64,000 nucleotides of DNA, from positions 2,356,001 through 2,420,000 of the forward strand of contig NZ_CP109131.1 in the NCBI RefSeq assembly GCF_035917995.1. The letters run 5' to 3'. How positions within the stretch are numbered: position 1 is the stretch's first letter; the number at the start of each line of letters is the position of its first letter. The position numbers and the translations under genes were made by a program. Of the stretch, positions 18,357 to 27,614 are shown piece after piece. The notes beneath the pieces are model-generated. The model was not told the origin of the DNA. It did no database searches and saw only the letters and a program-made list of their open reading frames with translations. This DNA is from Streptosporangium sp. NBC_01755. GTDB taxonomy: Bacteria; Actinomycetota; Actinomycetes; Streptosporangiales; Streptosporangiaceae.

Positions 18357-19862
18357 TCAGGCCACCGGATCGGTCAACTCGTGCAGTTCTTCCTCCAACT
18401 CCGACAGGTGCGCACGGGCAGTGGCGATCTCGTGTCGGAGCTCTTCAGTTCGTAACCTGCGGTAGAGAGCGGTGTGGTCGTCGAAGCGGGTGACAACTCG
18501 GATGCTGGATCGGTAGCACACGACGCTCTCGACAAGTAGCGCACGTCCCAGTTCGGTTGCCCGGTCGGGTGCCGAGGTGCTGCGCCAATAATCATCCGCG
18601 AACGTGTTTAAGTCGGCAACCACGAAGACGCCGTGCTCCTGGACCCCGCGAACTTGCTCCAATTGCTTCGTGAGCCGCGCGCGTTCGCGCGCGAGGAACC
18701 GGTCCAACTTGGCGGCACCGATATGATCGTCATATGTCTTGATCTTCGCATTCAGATGGTCGGCGTACGCTGCCACAAGCTCCGGCTCTGGAGCCAATTC
18801 CGGGGCCAGAACCCAATGGCGCCGCCCTCTCAGGCGAGAGCGAAGGTGCCGGTCGATCGCGTCGTCGACATCCTCGCTGCTGACGCGATGATAGCGGCCA
18901 TCGTCATGCTTGTGATTGCAGGAGTACGCTGCCGGAAGCCTCGAATCCGGATCCCCTTCGTGGAAGGACATTCGCCGCTCGCACAGCCCGCACTGGATAT
19001 TGAGGCCGAGGTCCAACGGCTGTGGGTTCGCCTCGTCGAAAGCCTGAAGAGCAGCAGTGGTCATGCGGTAGTCGTGGGCGCGAGTGCCGTATACCTCGTG
19101 CCACGCGCTGGCATCCTCGGCGATCACGGAAACAACGAGGGCGAGCGCATCGTACTCGGCGGGGGCGGCGTACATCCAGAACTCCTCCGGTTCGCCGCGC
19201 AGGTCGCGTCGGCCGTGCCCTGGGTCGACGGGGCATCGGAAGCGCATCTCAAGTGTCCGCGTGTCGATGGAAAGTTCGGCTCCGGCACCGCATTCGTCCC
19301 CTTCGGAACAGACCGTCGTAGCGGTCAGGACGCGTGCGGGGCGTCCCTGGAGATGGCGTCGTTCATGGGCGAGCCGCGAATCCCAGCCGTGGAGCACCTC
19401 GCGCGCCCGTTGGTCAATAGCTTCCGCGGCTTGTACGCGGGTGGCGGCCGCGCGTTGGGCCTCCCGCTCGCGTCGGGCTGTTTCCTCGCGTTCGGGCAGG
19501 AGGAGCGCCAGCCGTCGCACACCAGCTTCCTGCTCGTGAGTCAGCTCGGGCAGATCTCCTCCGCCACACGTCCGGCAGGCCCGTTCATGGTGGCCCTGGA
19601 CTCGGAACTCCCTCACGCTGGTGGTCACCTGTTCGGTCGTTCGCTTGCCTCGTTGCCGGCAGGACGGATTGTGCGAACGGCCATTCTGTTTGATCTCGTA
19701 GGTGACGGGGATCTCCGCGAGCGACCCGATCTCCTCAAGGGTGAGGAGCGGGGAAAGAAGGATGTCGGCAGCGTTCTCATTCACCGGTGGACGCACCTCT
19801 CGGAAGGCTATCGGCCTCCTACAGTACGTCTTCGAGAACAAATGAGAGCACGCTTCGGACAA
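18357..19862 (-). CDS. unrecognised multi-zinc-ribbon protein; recombinase-tail-like C-terminus
   Basis: Up to 501 residues; a GTG at codon 27 (VNENAADILLSP) after GAGAGG is an alternative start. Three cysteine clusters can be seen: C-x4-C...CRTCGGG near residue 97, CSEGDECGAG...CPVDPGHG near 185-220, and CGLCERRM...CNHK near 297-325. The last is followed by RVSSEDVDDAIDRHL and a long coiled coil, the order seen in the zinc-ribbon and coiled-coil tail of large serine recombinases. The resolvase catalytic domain (Ser nucleophile, YxRxS) is absent. Function unknown; it may be a derived recombinase partner. Confidence 0.5.
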   Translation of the reverse strand: MSEACSHLFSKTYCRRPIAFREVRPPVNENAADILLSPLLTLEEIGSLAEIPVTYEIKQNGRSHNPSCRQRGKRTTEQVTTSVREFRVQGHHERACRTCGGGDLPELTHEQEAGVRRLALLLPEREETARREREAQRAAATRVQAAEAIDQRAREVLHGWDSRLAHERRHLQGRPARVLTATTVCSEGDECGAGAELSIDTRTLEMRFRCPVDPGHGRRDLRGEPEEFWMYAAPAEYDALALVVSVIAEDASAWHEVYGTRAHDYRMTTAALQAFDEANPQPLDLGLNIQCGLCERRMSFHEGDPDSRLPAAYSCNHKHDDGRYHRVSSEDVDDAIDRHLRSRLRGRRHWVLAPELAPEPELVAAYADHLNAKIKTYDDHIGAAKLDRFLARERARLTKQLEQVRGVQEHGVFVVADLNTFADDYWRSTSAPDRATELGRALLVESVVCYRSSIRVVTRFDDHTALYRRLRTEELRHEIATARAHLSELEEELHELTDPVA

Positions 19863-20077
19863 TTCAGATAATCGATGTAGGCGTCATCGGATGCAATCTG
19901 TCGCACCTATAGGCATTTCAAGATACGCCTCGGGTAAATTTCGCCAAAATGCGAGCAAATAGCTTGAAAGAGCAGTATTGGCCGGAACCGAAGGGTGGTC
20001 AAGCGTGGGCGTCGGTGAAGTCTAGGCGTTCAGGGATCGACCGAAGGCTGTCGGGAGGCGTACCGGGTAGAGGTTCC

Positions 20078-20314
20078 TTAAAGGTTGAGCAGGAAGTCGA
20101 AGTCGCCGTCCTTCGCCCCCAACAGCCATGCCCTCGCCTCCGCAGGCGTGAACACGTGGGGCAATCGGTCAGGGTTCTGGGAGTCGCCGACCAGGACATG
20201 GCCATTCACCACGGCAACGCGAACGCAGTTTCCACCACCCCCGCTGTGCTTGGAGATTGTCCATTCGACGTCGGTCAGGTCGAAGGAAGACGGGTGAGGC
20301 TTGCGCGGGGTCAC
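20078..20314 (-). CDS. DUF397 domain protein
   Basis: 78 residues from GTG 20314. It has the typical DUF397 sequence: DLTDVEWTISKHSGGGGNCVRVAV, then VLVGDSQNPD and HVFTPAEARAWLLGAKDGDFD. DUF397 proteins are small partners of XRE/DUF5753 regulators, and some pairs behave like toxin-antitoxin or development switches. Its start overlaps the stop of the XRE gene as GTGA, so the two are co-translated. Confidence 0.85.
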   Translation of the reverse strand: MTPRKPHPSSFDLTDVEWTISKHSGGGGNCVRVAVVNGHVLVGDSQNPDRLPHVFTPAEARAWLLGAKDGDFDFLLNL

Positions 20315-21219
20315 TGCTGGAGCTCCTTGATCATTTCCTTGAGCTGTGCGAGTGTATCGCTGGGGCTCAGCGCCCGCTCCCACAAAGTGGTAAAGGCCCC
20401 CGTATAGCGCCCGACGTCTGCCTCTCCGTCGAAGTACACCGAACTGACCATGGTTTCCACCCATACGACGGTACGGGCGGCTTCGTGAAAGTGCATGAGT
20501 ACGAAGGGGCCGGCCATGCCGGGGTGGCATTCAATCGAGTCCGGCAGGACTCGGATTGTGTTCCGGGGCTGCTCGGATTCGGCGAGCAGCCGCTCCAACT
20601 GTGCCTGAGTCATCGACCGGTCCCCGATGACGCGGCGGAGCGCGCCCTCGTCGATGAGGGCGCGGAAGTCCTGAAGCACTCCGTCCGACATCTGCTGCTG
20701 ACGGTCCATGCGGACGTCGACGAGGGCCTTGACCTCGGAGCGACTCAGTTCGGGACGCATGCCGGCGATCACGGTGCGGGCGTAGTCCGGAGTCTGGAGG
20801 AGCCCGGGGATGAGAGCTCTCTCGTAGTTGAAGAGCTCGGTGGCCCGCCGCTCCATTTTCAGGAAGCCTTCGAAATGCATAGAGCCGAGGAGCGCCGCGT
20901 TCCGCCGCCAGAGCGCTGGACGCGGTCGCCCGGCGGGCGTGGTGTCCACGCTGAGGAGTCGCAGGATCTCGGCGCGTTCGGCGGCGTCGGCCTGGTAACA
21001 GTCCAGCAGGGCCTCAGCCAGTGCGCTCGAGATCTGGCGGCGTTGGCCTCGTTCCAGCCTGCTGAGTCCGCTCTTGTCGATCCTGATGCCACGGTCGCGC
21101 AGCACGGTATGCCCGGCGACATCGCTCTGCGTCAGGTTGCGACGCTCGCGCAGGTCTTCGAAGCGTAGCCCGACCTCAACAAGGATCATCGACCATGGCG
21201 CTTGCCTCAATTCCGACAT
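20311..21219 (-). CDS. XRE-family regulator with DUF5753-type C-terminus
   Basis: 302 residues from ATG 21219; an in-frame start at 21246 is possible, and neither has a clear ribosome binding site. The HTH lies at about 15-70 (LRFEDLRERRNLTQSDVAGHTVL, then KSGLSRLERGQRR). The rest matches DUF5753: LFNYERALIPGLLQTPDYAR, RMDRQQQM, MTQAQLERLLAESEQPRNTIRVLP and the terminal LAQLKEMIKELQQ. It is expected to bind DNA and its DUF397 partner. It is divergent from the regulator at 21416, leaving about 200 AT-richer bp between them. Confidence 0.85.
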   Translation of the reverse strand: MSELRQAPWSMILVEVGLRFEDLRERRNLTQSDVAGHTVLRDRGIRIDKSGLSRLERGQRRQISSALAEALLDCYQADAAERAEILRLLSVDTTPAGRPRPALWRRNAALLGSMHFEGFLKMERRATELFNYERALIPGLLQTPDYARTVIAGMRPELSRSEVKALVDVRMDRQQQMSDGVLQDFRALIDEGALRRVIGDRSMTQAQLERLLAESEQPRNTIRVLPDSIECHPGMAGPFVLMHFHEAARTVVWVETMVSSVYFDGEADVGRYTGAFTTLWERALSPSDTLAQLKEMIKELQQ

Positions 21220-21415
21220 GATGGTCAGTGTGAGAGCTCGCGCCAATTAACACAACCAATATGTCGAGCAATTTGCTCAGTCATATTGCTAAACCTTACG
21301 GAGGAGAGCATCCTGGCCAGGGGGCCATGAAGGGTAGAACCCGTTGCCTCTCGTGGCACATGCGCTGGTTACGTTGATCGACACCCGCCCGACCTTCAAC
21401 CTCAGGAGGGCCACG

Positions 21416-22921
21416 ATGCCTCGCCCCTCGTTGTTCCGCCTCCTGGTCCAGGAGCGTCACTGGGACAACTGGGTGGTGTTCTGCGGTCACTTCGAGGAGA
21501 CGGCACGCACGCTCGCCAAAGAGGCTGAGGCTCCTCGGCTTGCCAGCGTGACCGTGGCTCGGCGCACATTCGACCGCTGGTACGCCGGACACTGGTACGG
21601 ACGTCCACAAAACGATGCTTCTCGGGTGCTGGAGCGCCTCCTGGGCTTCCCCTGGACAGACCTGTTCTCTCCCGCCCCTGATGTCCTCCACGCCCGCAAG
21701 ACCGTCCACGACCGTGACGGCTTACAGGCGTCCGTCGTCATCGGTGAGCGATGGCCCACTTCGCGACTATTCCTCTCGGCGACCGATGACGTTGCGGACT
21801 CCTGGGAATTGATCGGACGCAACGTCCTGGACGGCACCACCTCGGCTGTCCACTTCCTCTCGGCGGCAAGACGTGGTGAGGAGGTCCGTCTCCGTCCTCC
21901 GGACACTGCGGCCCTGGGCAGGTTCCTCCGGCCAGCCCGCCGCGGCCTGCTCGTCGGGATAGAGGGGCACGTCGATGACCTGCGCCTCTATGTCATCGAC
22001 TCCGCGAACACCCGCAGGAACCTGGCCGCCTTCACACCCCGCGATGAGGGATTCGCAGTTCCAGGTGCCCACGAACTGGACGACCTGACGTACGGCATTC
22101 TGTGGTCATTGGTACAGCTCGATGACGGGCTCCTGGCCGATGACCAGACCCTTGATGACGAGCAGCAGGTGCTTGAGACCTACCTCCAGCTTCCGCGTTC
22201 GGCTCCCAGCCGGATGACACTTCCCATGCTCACCGCGGTCGGTGCCGCGTGGCTCGGGTCGGCGTTCTGTGCGCAGCACATTCAGCGTCGTCTCGACGGA
22301 GCGTCGGAGGTGCCGCTGTTCTGGACCAGGGAGCAAACCGGTGAGGAGGCCGCCGCCTGGCTGTTCTTCCGGCACAAGATCGCCTACCTGCAGTCCCTGG
22401 GGCAGCGGTTCGGTGGTGCGGCCAGTCCGCTGTCGCGGACGTTTTGTATCCCTGAGGCCGAGGTCGCCCGCAGCGGTCGGTACGAGCGGGTTCTCCTCTT
22501 CCTGGCCATTGCGCTGATGGAGATGTACGGCATCCGCGTCCAGGTGACGGCACGCCCTGAATACTCCACCGTCGACGGATTCGTGCTGGTGCCAGGTCAG
22601 CGCGCGATCGTGGCGACATGGGTGCGCACCGAGGCGCTCTGGCGAGCGGACACCACCACCGCCCGGGCCGACCTGCGTAGCTATCACGAGGCCCTCGGCG
22701 AGGCTACCGATCAAGGCCTCATGATGGGGCCCGATCCCGAGACGCGGTTGCGCGCCCTGGCCGCCTACCTCGACCTCGACTGGCGTTGGATCACCAGTAG
22801 GTGCCGTGACCTGGGCGACTGCGGGGTATCCAGTCTGGTGCGCCCGCGTAGCAGACTGATCAGCATCGAGGCCCTCGACCAGGTACTGCGCTTCCTGGGC
22901 TGCCTTGCCGCCGACCGGTAG
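21416..22921 (+). CDS. actinobacterial regulator-like protein of unknown class
   Basis: 501 residues from ATG 21416, with AGGAGGG 5 nt upstream. The first 90 residues (RLLVQERHWDNWVVFCGHFEETARTLA, VARRTFDRWYAGH, DASRVLERLLGFPWTDLF) match the N-terminal helical DNA-binding-like region of many Streptomyces orphan regulators. The remaining 400 residues are mixed alpha/beta without a domain I can name. It is followed by the asparaginase after 57 bp and the PPC gene after a further 24 bp, all plus strand, so it may regulate or belong to that operon. Confidence 0.6.
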   Translation: MPRPSLFRLLVQERHWDNWVVFCGHFEETARTLAKEAEAPRLASVTVARRTFDRWYAGHWYGRPQNDASRVLERLLGFPWTDLFSPAPDVLHARKTVHDRDGLQASVVIGERWPTSRLFLSATDDVADSWELIGRNVLDGTTSAVHFLSAARRGEEVRLRPPDTAALGRFLRPARRGLLVGIEGHVDDLRLYVIDSANTRRNLAAFTPRDEGFAVPGAHELDDLTYGILWSLVQLDDGLLADDQTLDDEQQVLETYLQLPRSAPSRMTLPMLTAVGAAWLGSAFCAQHIQRRLDGASEVPLFWTREQTGEEAAAWLFFRHKIAYLQSLGQRFGGAASPLSRTFCIPEAEVARSGRYERVLLFLAIALMEMYGIRVQVTARPEYSTVDGFVLVPGQRAIVATWVRTEALWRADTTTARADLRSYHEALGEATDQGLMMGPDPETRLRALAAYLDLDWRWITSRCRDLGDCGVSSLVRPRSRLISIEALDQVLRFLGCLAADR

Positions 22922-22978
22922 GCCGACGAAGCTGATCCCTGTACAAGCAGCCAACCGTCCCTACAGAAAGGCCAGCCC

Positions 22979-23980
22979 GTGCCTCCTGACACCCCAGAAC
23001 AGAACCGCCGAATCCTGGTGGTCACCCTCGGCGGCACCATCGCGATGAGCGGGGCCTCCGGTGAGACGGGTGGGGTGTCGCCGCGTCTGACCGGCGCTGA
23101 CCTCGTCGCCGCAGTACCCGGTCTGGACCGAGGGATCACGATCATCGTTGAGGACTTCCGCCGGATCCCAGGTGCCTCACTCACCGTCGATGACATGTCC
23201 GAGCTCGTCGGACTGCTTCACAAGGCCGCAGTAACTGACAAGGACGGTTTCGTCGTAACGCAGGGGACCGACACGCTGGAGGAGACCGCCTACCTCTTGG
23301 ACCTGCTCTACGACGGGGACGCGCCCTTGGTGCTGACCGGGGCGATGCGCAACGCCGCAATGCCCGGTGCCGACGGCCCGGCGAACCTGCTGGCGGCGGC
23401 GCGCACGGCCGCCAGCACTGACGCTCGCGGCATGGGAGCGCTTGTGGTCTTCGCCGATGAGATCCATGCGGCACGCCATGTCCGGAAAGTCCACTCGACC
23501 AGCATCGCGGCCTTCTCCTCACCGGGTGCCGGTCCGATCGGTCACGTGATCGAAGGGGTTCCTCGGCTGCACTTCGGGCTGCGACGCCACCGCGCGGTGC
23601 CGCTGCCGTTGCAGCCGGGCGTCGTCGAGATCGTGTACACGACCCTGGGCGGCGACACCTCAGTGCTCAACGACCTTGACCTACGCGCGGATGGGCTGGT
23701 CGTTGCCTCGTTCGGTGCCGGTCACGTGCCGGAGACCTGGGTTGAACCCCTGCAGAGGCTGGCGCAGCGCATCCCGGTGGTGCTGGCCTCCCGGACCGGG
23801 GCCGGCAGCGTCCTCGCCGCCACCTATGCCTTCCCGGGCTCCGAAAGCGACCTGCTGGCTCGCGGGCTGATCAGCGCCGGCTCGCTGGATCCCTACAAGG
23901 CGCGGCTCCTGCTCCTGGCCCAGTTGCGTGCGGGGGCCGATCGCGCGAGGGTCGAGGCCGCCTTCACCGAACGTCGATAA
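22979..23980 (+). CDS. asparaginase family protein
   Basis: 333 residues from GTG 22979, with AGAAAGG 7 nt upstream. The two threonine motifs of the asparaginase/glutaminase family are present: VTLGGTIAMSG near the N-terminus and GFVVTQGTDTLEETAY near residue 95. LVLTGAMRNAAMPGADGPANL follows and carries the conserved acidic/Lys region in altered form. The enzyme releases ammonia from Asn or a related amide in the cytoplasm; no signal peptide. Whether it acts on asparagine or on a pathway amide in this neighbourhood cannot be told. Confidence 0.88.
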   Translation: MPPDTPEQNRRILVVTLGGTIAMSGASGETGGVSPRLTGADLVAAVPGLDRGITIIVEDFRRIPGASLTVDDMSELVGLLHKAAVTDKDGFVVTQGTDTLEETAYLLDLLYDGDAPLVLTGAMRNAAMPGADGPANLLAAARTAASTDARGMGALVVFADEIHAARHVRKVHSTSIAAFSSPGAGPIGHVIEGVPRLHFGLRRHRAVPLPLQPGVVEIVYTTLGGDTSVLNDLDLRADGLVVASFGAGHVPETWVEPLQRLAQRIPVVLASRTGAGSVLAATYAFPGSESDLLARGLISAGSLDPYKARLLLLAQLRAGADRARVEAAFTERR

Positions 23981-24004
23981 TCGCACTACGAGCAGGAGAT
24001 CCGA

Positions 24005-24472
24005 ATGCGCGCCACACAGTTCACCCGAGGCCGGGAGTTCGTCGTCGCCTTCGACCATGGGGAGGACTTCTTCACCTCGCTCGAGAAATTCTGCGCAGAG
24101 CATGCGATCCGTGCAGGCTATCTTCCCGCCTTTGTCGGAGGGTTCAGCTCCGCCAAGCTGGTGGGAACCTGTGGGCCGCTGGAGAATCCCGAGGCCCCCT
24201 TGTGGGACCACATTGAGGTGAAAACGCTTGAGGCGCTCGGCGGCGGAACCTTGGCCTGGGATCCTGATCGGGACTGCCTGGCCCCCCACATTCATGTCTC
24301 AACCGGTCTGAAGGCCGATTCCGCCGACGGGCGGACCAGCCATTTGCTCGCTGCCCAGGTGCAGTTCATCGCGGAGCTCATCATCGTGGAGATCACGGGT
24401 CCCAGCCTCACACGGCCTCGGCAGCCGAGCCTGTTCGACGTTCCACTGCTCACTTTTGATGAACAGCGTTGA
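24005..24472 (+). CDS. PPC (DUF296) domain protein
   Basis: 155 residues from ATG 24005, with AGGAG upstream. The PPC fold is recognisable: FVVAFDHGEDFFTSLEKFCAEHAI, AGYLPAFVGGFSSAKLV, LGGGTLAWDPD, LAPHIHVSTGLKADSADGRTSHL and a late VEITG. Bacterial stand-alone PPC proteins form trimers and are of uncertain function; plant versions bind DNA through an added AT-hook, which is absent here. It closes the operon that begins at 21416. A 250-bp gap without genes follows before the convergent CYTH-like gene. Confidence 0.82.
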   Translation: MRATQFTRGREFVVAFDHGEDFFTSLEKFCAEHAIRAGYLPAFVGGFSSAKLVGTCGPLENPEAPLWDHIEVKTLEALGGGTLAWDPDRDCLAPHIHVSTGLKADSADGRTSHLLAAQVQFIAELIIVEITGPSLTRPRQPSLFDVPLLTFDEQR

Positions 24473-24724
24473 CCGGGTCGGGAAAGATCGGAGAGCCAGG
24501 CCCAAAAGATGGTGCTTCATCAGCTGGTCGAAGCGGTGACGGCGTGAGGACGGGACCGCTGGCAGCCACGTCGGCAAGGCCACGTGGAACTCGCCCAACT
24601 GACCTGCGAGCAGAGGCGGGCCAGCCCCCAAGGCTTGGATTTGATCTTGTTCTACAAGGTGCTGCAACCGTTCGCGCCTTTGCGGTCGCCGGGCTCGGAC
24701 GGAGGGATCTTGCTACCTATTTCG

Positions 24725-25930
24725 TCAGTGATCCAAGGCCAGGTCAGGCCGGGCGATGACGATGTCACGCAGGAAACTGCGTTTGGAATAGAACGTGCGC
24801 TGTTTCGTCAGGCCCTTCGTGGCAAGGTAGTCCAAGAGCCAGTGGTCGATACGTTCCATCTCCCGAAGCACCTCGTCTTCGTCGTGGTTCAGGACGCTGC
24901 GGGAACGGCGGTACTCCAGTTCGCACTGCGACAGAACTACCTCCGGTGCGGCCAGGAGTGAACAGTGGTCAAGGAAGATTCCGAAGATGTGGCCGGTGCG
25001 CATCGACTCGCACTGGATGTCGTAGCGGACGCGCCGGAAGGGCGGCATTGCGCGTACCTGGAGACCCAGCTCTGAGCGCAGGTACTCTCCGAAGCCGTCG
25101 GCGTCGACTTCGATGTCGGTGTAGAGCTGTTCACGACGGGCGAAGGTGTCCTTGGCATACCACTTGCGTTTCAGCACGTGCTTGCCGTCGACCGTGGGAA
25201 TAAAGGAGGCGTAGCCGCGCTCGTTGTCAGGCCCTGTGACGTCGAAGAGGTGGTTGTCGAAGAAGTAGATCTGGAATTCGTCCCGGTACTCCGGCCTGCA
25301 GTCGGCCAGTTCACCATGGCGCAGAACCTTCAGTAGTTCCATGGAGGCCGCCCAGATGTCCGTGCCCGGCGTCAGGTTGTACTTGTACTCCAGTTCGGTT
25401 CCGGCGAAGTGGCTGTGGAAGTACCTCAGGTGGTTGTTGAGCCGCAGTGCCGACGCCTCGTGGGCGATCAGCACCGGGTCAAGCCAGATCAGCGCCTCGA
25501 CCGGGCCCTCGCCTACCGGCTCCTGGGTGATGCGGACGAAGCACGCGTCCTCTGGGTAGAACCGGATCTGCGCGTACGCGTGGTAGCCGTTGGGATGTCC
25601 GGCCAGGTAACACAGCGGTACCAGACTGGAAGCGGCGGCATCGCCGATCATCTCGCGTAACGCGAGGCCAGGCATGGCGTCGGGCAACAGCGCGCTGCCC
25701 TGGATTTGGCCGTTTGCGAGTGGAGTGCCTTCCGCGGTCAGAGCGGTGACCTGGCACATCCCAAGTGCGTCCCACCGCATGACTACGGTGGTGCTGGGGA
25801 TGCACACCTCCTGCGGGGGCACCCGTACCAAAATGATCGGTTCGTCCGGGCGGCGAGGCGCGGCCCGATTGAGCAGGTGGATCTTTCCCAGGACGACCCA
25901 GGCGCCTCGCGGCGGCGTGTCAGAGTCCAT
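24725..25930 (-). CDS. unknown protein with CYTH-like triphosphate-tunnel C-terminus
   Basis: 401 residues from ATG 25930. Residues 179-183 read ELEYK, the ExExK signature of CYTH/triphosphate-tunnel enzymes. Further alternating charged strands follow in the expected order: LKRKWYAKD, TDIEVDA, RRVRYDIQ, IFLDHCSL, SQCELEYRRSR. CYTH enzymes hydrolyse or cyclise nucleoside triphosphates or polyphosphate using a metal held by these acidic residues. Residues 1-165 are a separate beta-rich domain (IILVRVPPQEVCIPSTTVV, QIRFYPEDACFVRIT) that I do not recognise. It is divergent from the NUDIX gene. Confidence 0.55.
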   Translation of the reverse strand: MDSDTPPRGAWVVLGKIHLLNRAAPRRPDEPIILVRVPPQEVCIPSTTVVMRWDALGMCQVTALTAEGTPLANGQIQGSALLPDAMPGLALREMIGDAAASSLVPLCYLAGHPNGYHAYAQIRFYPEDACFVRITQEPVGEGPVEALIWLDPVLIAHEASALRLNNHLRYFHSHFAGTELEYKYNLTPGTDIWAASMELLKVLRHGELADCRPEYRDEFQIYFFDNHLFDVTGPDNERGYASFIPTVDGKHVLKRKWYAKDTFARREQLYTDIEVDADGFGEYLRSELGLQVRAMPPFRRVRYDIQCESMRTGHIFGIFLDHCSLLAAPEVVLSQCELEYRRSRSVLNHDEDEVLREMERIDHWLLDYLATKGLTKQRTFYSKRSFLRDIVIARPDLALDH

Positions 25931-26096
25931 CGCTGATTACCCTTCCTGGAGTGAACACTCGCATGGCGCCTAACGTTGGCTGCGTCGATGTCATCGCCCT
26001 GTCGCTCTCGGCTCGCCGCCGACTAGAGTGCGCACGCGCGGGCGTCGGCGGGTCGCCTCCACCCGCCACACCTTGCAGCGACATAAGGTGTGGCGG

Positions 26097-26627
26097 GTGA
26101 TTCACGGTGTGGTTGACCAAGTGACCTTGGACGCGGCGGTCACGGACGCCCGTCTCGCGGAGTTGGAGTTCGATGACGCCCGGACCTGGCTGGAGCAGGC
26201 CCGTCACAGGCCAATGGAGCCATTCGCAGCCGAGGTCTGGGTGACTGATCCTGCCTTCAAGTGCGTCCTGCTGGTGAGGCATCGCTGGCGTGGGTGGGTG
26301 CCGCCCGGGGGCAAGGTCGAGCCGGGTGAGACACCGCGAGCCGCCGCGTCCCGGGAGCTTGCCGAGGAGACCGGCGTGCGAGCGGAGCTGTTGCCTGCTC
26401 CGGCGGCGGTGTCCGTCCGCTCCTACCGTGCCGACTGGTCGCCGACGCTTGGCCTGTCCTACAGCGCGATCACCAGCCCTGATGTCCCGCTCGGCGGGCA
26501 AAGCGACCAGCTGCCGAAGTGGTTTGGCCTCGGCGAGGAGTGGGAGAGCGTCTTCCCAGAGGACCACGGCCGAATCCGAGCACACATACGTCGGCTGGCG
26601 GCCGAGCGCTCGGACGGGATGCGCTGA
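26097..26627 (+). CDS. NUDIX hydrolase
   Basis: 176 residues from GTG 26097, chosen because AAGG lies 8 nt upstream; the frame stays open to a GTG at 26028, but that extension is Arg-rich and unlike coding sequence. The NUDIX box is complete: GGKVEPGETPRAAASRELAEETGV. It removes a nucleoside diphosphate-linked group, cleaving a pyrophosphate with Mg. RHRWRGWVPPG before and YSAITSPDVPLG after it fit a small nucleotide-clearing enzyme. It may belong to the 7-deazaguanine neighbourhood by position only. Confidence 0.82.
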   Translation: MIHGVVDQVTLDAAVTDARLAELEFDDARTWLEQARHRPMEPFAAEVWVTDPAFKCVLLVRHRWRGWVPPGGKVEPGETPRAAASRELAEETGVRAELLPAPAAVSVRSYRADWSPTLGLSYSAITSPDVPLGGQSDQLPKWFGLGEEWESVFPEDHGRIRAHIRRLAAERSDGMR

Positions 26628-26705
26628 GCCACGCCTGCGAGGTGAGCGACTCGCTCTGGTGCGCTCGCGGAGAGCGTCTCCGCCAGTGGCAGGACAGTAG
26701 GGCGA

Positions 26706-27545
26706 TCAGGGCTCCTCCGCGGGCCGTTCGGCGACGGCAACGAGCCAGCTGGTCACGGTCGGGGTTTCGGGCGTCGTCAGGGCGTATGCCTCGTCCAGGA
26801 TCGCCATGCGCTGCTCATGGGTGAAGTCACCATGGGGACGGGCGAACACGGGGACAGACAACCACGCCTTCTTCTCCGCCATGGTGCCGTGCTGAGCGGT
26901 GACCTGGGTGTCCAGAAGGGTCAGCCCAGCCGCGGCCAGATGCTCAGTGACCACCTCCAGCGGCAGCTTGGGGCCTGCGCTTGTCGCCAGGGATGGCGTG
27001 TGGCCATATTCGCGGGCGGCGACCTGGCGGATCAGCATGTTGAGCGACGGGCTGGTGCGGACCGTCTGTTCGTCGGGGTGGGCGATCCCGGCGAAGCCGC
27101 CGCCGATGTTGAACACGAACCGGCCGCCGGGCCGCAGTGCGCTGCGAACCGCAGCGAACACGGCCGGGACATCCGTTTTCCAGATCGCAGAGTTGCAGAC
27201 CACAGCGTCGGCCATGCCAGAGACGTGCTCGGCCAAATCCTCGGCCCGGGCAGTGACCCAGAGCAGACGCGGATCGGTCACGCTACCGCGACCGACCCGC
27301 TGCATGGCGGCGGCGCTGTCCAGAGATATGACTCGGGCCTCGGCCGGGACCAGGGCGAGGATCGCCTCGGCGGTCGCGCCAGCCCCGCCGCATAGATCGA
27401 CCACCAGTCGGCTGCCGGCGAGGTGGGCGCGGCGGGCAAGGTCGCGGCTGGTGGCGCCGTACATGGGGAAATCGCGCGTGAAGGCGGCGTATGCCTCGGC
27501 CGTGGTGTCCTCGTTCCAGCCGGTAAGGGCGTCGTGGGGTGCCAT
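26706..27545 (-). CDS. class I SAM-dependent methyltransferase
   Basis: 279 residues from ATG 27545, with GAGG upstream. Motif I is VVDLCGGAGATAEAIL, the acidic ribose-binding residue lies in VISLDSAAAM, then ADAVVCNSAIW and LRPGGRFVFNIGGG. This is the usual Rossmann SAM fold transferring a methyl group to an unknown acceptor. It is the last gene of the minus-strand run that starts with folE, separated from DUF2797 by 69 bp. That suggests it could methylate the product of that pathway, which is inference. Confidence 0.82.
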   Translation of the reverse strand: MAPHDALTGWNEDTTAEAYAAFTRDFPMYGATSRDLARRAHLAGSRLVVDLCGGAGATAEAILALVPAEARVISLDSAAAMQRVGRGSVTDPRLLWVTARAEDLAEHVSGMADAVVCNSAIWKTDVPAVFAAVRSALRPGGRFVFNIGGGFAGIAHPDEQTVRTSPSLNMLIRQVAAREYGHTPSLATSAGPKLPLEVVTEHLAAAGLTLLDTQVTAQHGTMAEKKAWLSVPVFARPHGDFTHEQRMAILDEAYALTTPETPTVTSWLVAVAERPAEEP

Positions 27546-27614
27546 GTATGCCTCATTTCCCGGTGAGAGCCCCTGCCCGTGGGCGGATGTGGCGCTGAAG
27601 AGCGGGGCTGGGGT

